A program made the translations under genes and the position numbers. A stretch of DNA of 64,000 nucleotides from the NCBI GenBank assembly GCA_038503075.1, contig JBCAML010000002.1:496001-560000 (forward strand). Direction: 5' to 3'. The notes under the pieces were generated by a model. It saw only the letters and a program-made list of their open reading frames with translations, had not been told where the DNA came from and made no database searches. This DNA comes from Gyromitra esculenta. Taxonomy: Eukaryota > Ascomycota > Pezizomycetes > Pezizales > Discinaceae. Positions 58,486 through 64,000 of this stretch are shown here, in pieces; position 1 is the stretch's first letter; each line of letters begins with the position of its first letter.

Positions 58486-61400
58486 TTAGGAGTGGGGTGA
58501 AGCTGGTGTTGAGTCAACATAATGGGTCGAGGTATACGGAATCTCACTGATGCGACTTGACGAAGAAGAAGAAACACTCCCTTCACTAGTGTCTATGCCT
58601 AGACCAAGTCTTGATTCTAATGCAGCAAGTATATCTATGAGAGGGGTCGTTGCTGACAAAGGGCTGCCTGGTTGGTCAGACGTGAGGAGTTTTCTCAAAA
58701 AGAGAGTTGTCATTGAATTCTGCACCAGTCAGTTTTTGGGCTTTATCAGCAGTGAATATATGCAGAACAAATTCTCACCTCAATACGCGTGATAATGTGT
58801 TCCAGGAACGGAACCAGAACATCCTCTGGAATCTTTTCACCATGATTTCTCAATTTCATCAAATCTGAAGGCGGCGCCCTCATCGGTTCACCAGTAGTAC
58901 TAAGGGTAGAACAAAGCCCTTCTAGCCTTAGCGAGATATCCCATAAATTCCAAATCTCATCAATGTCCGGGTGCGATTTAGTTATCTCTGGCTTTGGAGC
59001 AGGACGAGAGGTGCTCGACAAGCGCCCGGCAAGAGACCGGGGGTATATTAAGTAAATGAGCTCCGGGTTTTCCAATCCTTTTAACTTCCTGGATCCTAGT
59101 TTCTTGATTTTAAATCCTTGGCTACTCAACGTCCGGAGCTCCCGAGTAATCGCTCGCGCAATTTCCTCGTCTCCGAAGATATCGTCAGCTGACAGCATCT
59201 GGGAATCAGAGTCTTGGTATGCATGGGCACATCTATTGATCTCAGTCAAAAAATCGGAGCTAACAGTGATTTGACCTCCATCTGCCTCTGCGGTGATACG
59301 AGACGCGCGATTGACCATCGGGCCGAAGTAATCCATACGACGTGTGATGGGATCGGTCTCGCACACAGGCGCCCCCCAGTGAATCCCCATCCTCACAGAC
59401 AGCCCACGGTAGATCAGGTTCCCTTCATCATCGTGTACTTCTTTTCCATGGATTGAGTCCAAGATCTCCGTAGGCCAAGGAGCATCTAATAAGATTGCCT
59501 GGACGCTGAAAGACCAAAGTAGCGCCGAGCTCGCAGTTGGGAAACAGACCATGAAAGCGTCACCTTCGGTCTTGATCTCGTATCCTCCAACAATACGCAG
59601 TTGGCGCCGCATAATATTGTTGTGGATTTTGATTGCGGAGCGCATGGCGATAGGATATGTTTCCCATAGCAATGTGGAGTTCTTAATATCGGTAAATACC
59701 ATAGCGAGATCGCCTTCAGGTGCCTTGACTTCACCATCAAGGCGAGCCAAACTCTAAAAGAAGCGTGTTAGTACAGCATAGACTTAGTTTAGTAACGAGA
59801 TGATACTTACTGAGTCATCAGGAATCTCTGTCTTTCCCCTCCTCTTCTGTGCCTTGACAGATTGAAAAGATGCCTCGTCACTCGGGAAGCTCTGGCCCGG
59901 CCCCATAGATACAGATTGGGTCCTCATCCGATTTTTTGCCTTCCTGAGATCACCGACACCAAGTATCATAACCATAATCTTGTTTGTTGCCCCATATGCC
60001 ATAGCGATGTCTCGTAATTTGTGTGCAGCTTTCATTAGATCATCTCGCTCCCCTCGAGCAAGATCCACAGCGGTTTGGTAACTGAGATATTCCCAAACCT
60101 CCCTACTAGCGATAATCAGCAGCTCCTCCTGGTCTGAAATCTCGGTCTCGTATATGTGTGGTGCTGCGTTGATGCTCGGCATGAGATGGAAATATCCAAA
60201 GGCACGCGACACATCAAGAACATCATTAAGCTTTCCATTCCTAGAAACATATCCCCCGGCCTCGCGAATTCGTTCCAACTCAGCCGTTGTTCCTGGATCA
60301 TGCTTCTTGGTTAAAATTTTATGGTCCCCGTTTGTTTGCACCAACAAAGCCATGGCATCTCCAACATTAGCGAGGTAAAGTTCGCTGTTGTCAATGTAAA
60401 CCACAGTCGCCACCCCGCCAGAAGCAAGATCATCTTGACCAAGCACAGCGGCGCTTGGTGCTATCGAACCACGATGTGAGCCAACGCCGGAAACGTTTTT
60501 TTCGTCAAAGGTCTGCATAGCAACTGTGGCAAGCTCTTTATTTAAATTCAGAAACGCTCTGTGCAAGGCTTTTCCTGGTCTCTCGTCTGTCCGCAGTTTA
60601 TCTAGTTCCTCTTTCAGGAAGAACTCTAATGATTCATGGAGGAACTTAGACACCTTGCTTCCTCCAGTTGACAAAGCTTGGCCGTCAAACATGCCAACAA
60701 TGCATTCGTTTCGATTTCCCCGGAAGCCAGGAATTACCATATCAATCATTGACAAGTGTTCACTTCTGCCTAGTGAATCTGCCATACCATACGACATAGA
60801 CCGTACCATCGACCCCGAAAGGCGAACTCTGCGATCCTCAGTCTGGTCAGGAACATTAGGGATTGTCAACGTGACATCCATGAGACCAAGCACCCGAAGT
60901 TTTGAAAGTTGGCTGAAATCTGTGATACTACGCTCGCGCCCGGAATCCGATCCATTCCGATTTGGCTTGATCTCTAGACGCTTGTTGCCAGAAAGATTCA
61001 AGTATTTCAGGTCAAGGTTCCAATTCCTACGAAATGAGTCAATGGGAAATGCCATCTTTGGTAAAATGAGCGGTAGAAGAACACAGTGCTCACCAGTTCC
61101 AGTCATAGGGCCAATTTGAAATATTATATTTCAGAGAGTTGCTTCCAACATCCAACACTAAAAGCTTCCTTACCTTTCCCAGCTCTGCCGGCAACGTGTA
61201 AAACTTGTTCGAATTGATATATAGCACATTTAGTGCGCTAACGTGTTCTAGATCCTCCGCAGGTAAACTGGTCAACTCATTCCCAGAAAGATATAGTTCG
61301 TTCAATGAAACCAGCCTGCTGAGGGCTCTGGACGGAATGTCATATATCTCGTTATAAGAAAGATTCAATACTCTCAAATCAGTGAGCAGCGATAGCTGTT

Positions 61401-64000
61401 CGAACACTTCATCTGACAACTTATTATCCGCAAGGTACAAATATCGTAGGCTGACGGCAAAAGTGTTCGCTATACGGCTTGAAGCTGCCGAGTCCTTCCT
61501 TGCCCCTTGGAGTGATGTTGCGGTGCCATGCTCTGATCCCGCTTTCGATATCACAGAGGCTTTTCTCCCGCCAGGCACAGGAAGCGAAATTACTGAGCTC
61601 TTTCTACCGTTGCTACCAGGAGAACCTCCTACGCTTAAGAGGCTCCCTGAGGTCTGTGAAGGTCTCCGTTGCTCATTTGTCTTTATTACCTCTTCCTCCT
61701 TCTCCTTCTCCCTTTCTCTCTCCCTCCATTTTTCCTTTTCCCTTTCCTTGTCCTTTTCCTTTTCCTTCACCGAAACTGTAGTAGCGTCTATTGGTGGTGA
61801 TGTTGAGGTGGGAGCTGAAATAGGTTTTGGGAACTCCTTCAGGATATTAGAAGACAGATTCAAGGTCTTCAAATTCACTAGTTGCCAGAGCTCGCCAGGA
61901 AGTGCCTTTAAATTATTATCATGCAAATCCAGATATTTCAATTCCGTAAGCTGGCCGATTTCTTTTGGTAGAGAAGCGAGCTCATTGTTGAAACAACTCA
62001 TGTGTTCTAGCTTCTTCAACTTCCCAATCTGAGGCGGGAACGAGACGATATGATTCTTGTCGAGTACAAGCTTTTCAAGATTCGGCAGCCGTTCGAAAAT
62101 TGTCTCATTCAGCGCCGCAATTTTCCCATTCGAAAGATTCAAGAGCTTCAATGTTGGCATAGCCGCCGGGAGGTTAAACCTTGTGACGGGATTTGAGTTC
62201 AAATGCAACGCACGGAGCTTGGTGAAGTTGTTCTGGAAACAGGTAACCGCATTGTGACCGGCAATTACAAGCTCTAATCTAGGCAATTCAGACACAACGT
62301 CAATATTATGGAGGTTATTGAATCGGATATCCAACTCCTTCAGTGAGCCCAACATTGAAAATGTTGGTGTAAGCGGACCAGATAAACGATTATTAGTTGC
62401 CGTGAGGCGCTCCAGGGCTGAAAGTTGGCCAATCTCCAACGGGAAATTTTTGATCATGTTAAAGGAAATGTCAAGATCAACCAAAGTTACCAATTCACAA
62501 ATGAACGCCGGAAGCTCTGTTAGATAATTGGAGGATATGTTCAAACTCCGGAGACTCTTGAAACGATTGAAGCATTCCGGCAAGGCTCTAAGTCGGTTAT
62601 TTGCCATCTTTAGAGCGACCAACGATGCATGATTCTCCAGGGCGACGTTGTCCAACTCCAGCAAACGATTATTCGAAATATCCAAGTATGTTAATCGGGA
62701 CGCTGCAGAAATGCTAGACGGAAGCTTCTCAACCTCGTTGCCTTGAAATTCGATCTTTCTCAGGTTGACACATTGCTGGATAAAGTCTGTCGGGATGTTG
62801 AGGGAAAGGTTGCGTGAGAGATTCAACGAGATGATTTCGGGAGCTTTATGGTAAAGAGTAATCGGAATTGCCAGAAGATTGCGCCCTTGGAGATCAACGT
62901 GGCTGAATTTCTGCAGCTTACCGAGACCGGGGTCTTGATCCTAAAGAAGGAAGTATCAATGATTAGCAAATCCTGCCTATACGCATACACATCTTGTTCC
63001 AAGCAAGTTTATATGTTTTAAAAGACTTTCTAGGGAAAATAGTAAATTTTAACATACCAAAGAATAACCACCCATGCGAGACATCATGAAAGTGAAACGG
63101 CACAAATAGCCATGGTCTTCTCGCCCAATCTCTTCCAGATGATCTTCTTCAGTATAACCAGCTTGCTCCAATAAGCGCTTTTGAATCTTCAAAGGCCTTT
63201 CATTGGGGCCAAGGATGCGTAAAAGGCCGTTCTTCTTCATAACGATTTGATAGTTTTTCAGATCGTCTTGCAGGAAAGATTTTCGGCCTAGCAGGTGCAA
63301 CACTTCTGTGACGGAAGTTTGCAGCCTGCAGGATAGCGTCGCAAATGTTGAGTCCGCTCGAAATACCCGTATACAATACTAGCAGAAAGTGAGCTCTCAT
63401 ACCCTTGAATAGACTCATTTCACAGAATATCCCCAAATAAATACCTGCACGTCTTCTACTTCGTCCCCTTCTTCCTCTCCCGATTTTTCGGCAACCTCAC
63501 CTGGATTCCTCGAATCCCAGCTCTCTGGCGGCTTCCAAGTAATATCAACTCCTACCGGAGGTGTTTTCTCTTGATTTTCCAACAAAAATGAGGTACCGGG
63601 CCTAGGTTCTGCAGACAACGCATCAGGAGCCTTCACAATGTCGTGGAGATTCGAAAAATCCGTATCAAGCTGGAACTCAGTCGCCTTCTTTTCGGGGTCC
63701 TTCATACGGCCCCGACGATTAAGACTTAAATCTCTCCTCGACTCAGGTCCCTCGTATGAGACTCCCCGCTTTGCAGCGCCCACTCTTCCATGGATATCTG
63801 GTGCTCTACCAAGCATTCGCTTCCGTTGTTGCATCATTTCCACTGGAGCATACTCAAGCGATCGAGGGTTCACAAACTCGTTGCCACCAGCATTAGAGGG
63901 CCTTTTGGGAGGAACGTGAACTGGCGAGATACCACTCGCAGCCACAGCTATCGGCTCGGTACTCTTTCCTTTAGATACTTTGCCTCTTGTTGGAGGAGAA
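58486..64000 (-). CDS. Adenylate cyclase (Cyr1/Cac1), C-terminal 1715 residues; 5' part beyond the window
   Basis: Visible exons on the minus strand: 64000-63445, 63378-63058, 62940-61094, 61026-59811, 59753-58779 and 58719-58486 (stop). All five junctions are in frame. The frame is open to the window edge, so the N terminus is missing. Domain order: a disordered basic region; the Ras-associating domain (RVFRADSTFATLSC, RKSFLQDDLKNYQIV); about 20 leucine-rich repeats with a Ser/Lys/Glu-rich insert (61.65-61.80 kb); a PP2C-like domain (GNRNECIVGMFDGQ, LYLANVGDAMALL); and the class III cyclase domain (AMVFTDIKNSTLLWE with a metal-binding Asp; GGYEIKTEGDAFMVCF; RMGIHWG). It makes cAMP from ATP at the membrane, is activated by Ras/Galpha, and feeds PKA signalling. 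The domain set and order match fungal adenylate cyclases of over 2000 residues. Confidence 0.97.

Noticed and set aside
1..64000. CRISPR arrays, rRNA genes and bacterial-style operon signals
   Set aside because: The DNA is fungal nuclear; no direct-repeat/spacer pattern or rRNA sequence was seen.

Overview
The window is nuclear DNA of a fungus, most likely a filamentous ascomycete (Pezizomycotina). The evidence is short GT-AG introns (about 37-150 nt, often with CTAAC-like branch sites), single-copy eukaryotic housekeeping genes, and fungus-specific architectures: an adenylate cyclase with RA, leucine-rich repeat, PP2C-like and cyclase domains, an Mnr2/Alr-type CorA protein, Rna15 and a fungal UBR1. 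Class and genus cannot be fixed from sequence alone. No rRNA gene, intact tRNA or CRISPR array was seen.

Layout. 0-8.7 kb: a triose-phosphate/nucleotide-sugar type transporter (+), a gene-poor stretch holding a small three-exon gene for a tandem KIX-like protein resembling the Med15 N terminus (-), then a small SET protein (+). 10.2-19.3 kb: tubulin cofactor A (-) divergent from an 808-aa nuclear-type protein of unknown role (+), a RING-IBR-RING E3-like protein (+), and an Mnr2/Alr-like magnesium transporter (-). 23.7-28.1 kb: the mRNA cleavage factor Rna15/CstF-64 (+) and prohibitin-2 (+). 28.6-31.1 kb: a pogo/Tigger-type transposase gene with an intact reading frame but two altered catalytic positions, and an 81-bp inverted-repeat element flanked by TA. 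32.1-33.8 kb: an MFS transporter (+). 35.3-38.6 kb: a large secreted modular cysteine-rich, Ser/Thr-rich protein (-). 40.3-46.8 kb: a six-exon short-chain dehydrogenase (-), a single-pass membrane protein (-) and the exon-junction-complex recycling factor PYM (-). 48.4-54.9 kb: the N-end-rule ubiquitin ligase UBR1 (+), convergent with a SANT/DUF6818-like protein (-). 58.5-64 kb: the C-terminal part of adenylate cyclase (-), running off the window.

Gene models were assembled by hand from splice signals, and every junction was checked for frame. The genes are scattered housekeeping and accessory genes; no metabolic cluster is evident. Several act in RNA metabolism (Rna15, PYM) or protein turnover (UBR1, the RBR protein), but nothing suggests joint regulation.

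The most unusual items are: (1) the secreted protein at 35.3-38.6 kb, with six related cysteine modules, each on its own exon or exon end and all separated by phase-2 introns, plus a Ser-rich array of about 620 residues; (2) the palindromic octamer TACATGTA, counted 23 times by eye (about one expected), 22 times in non-coding DNA and six times within 486 bp; (3) the tandem-KIX mini-protein; (4) the catalytically altered transposase next to a compact inverted-repeat element; (5) a two-copy dispersed repeat resembling part of a tRNA, whose copies differ only by transitions.
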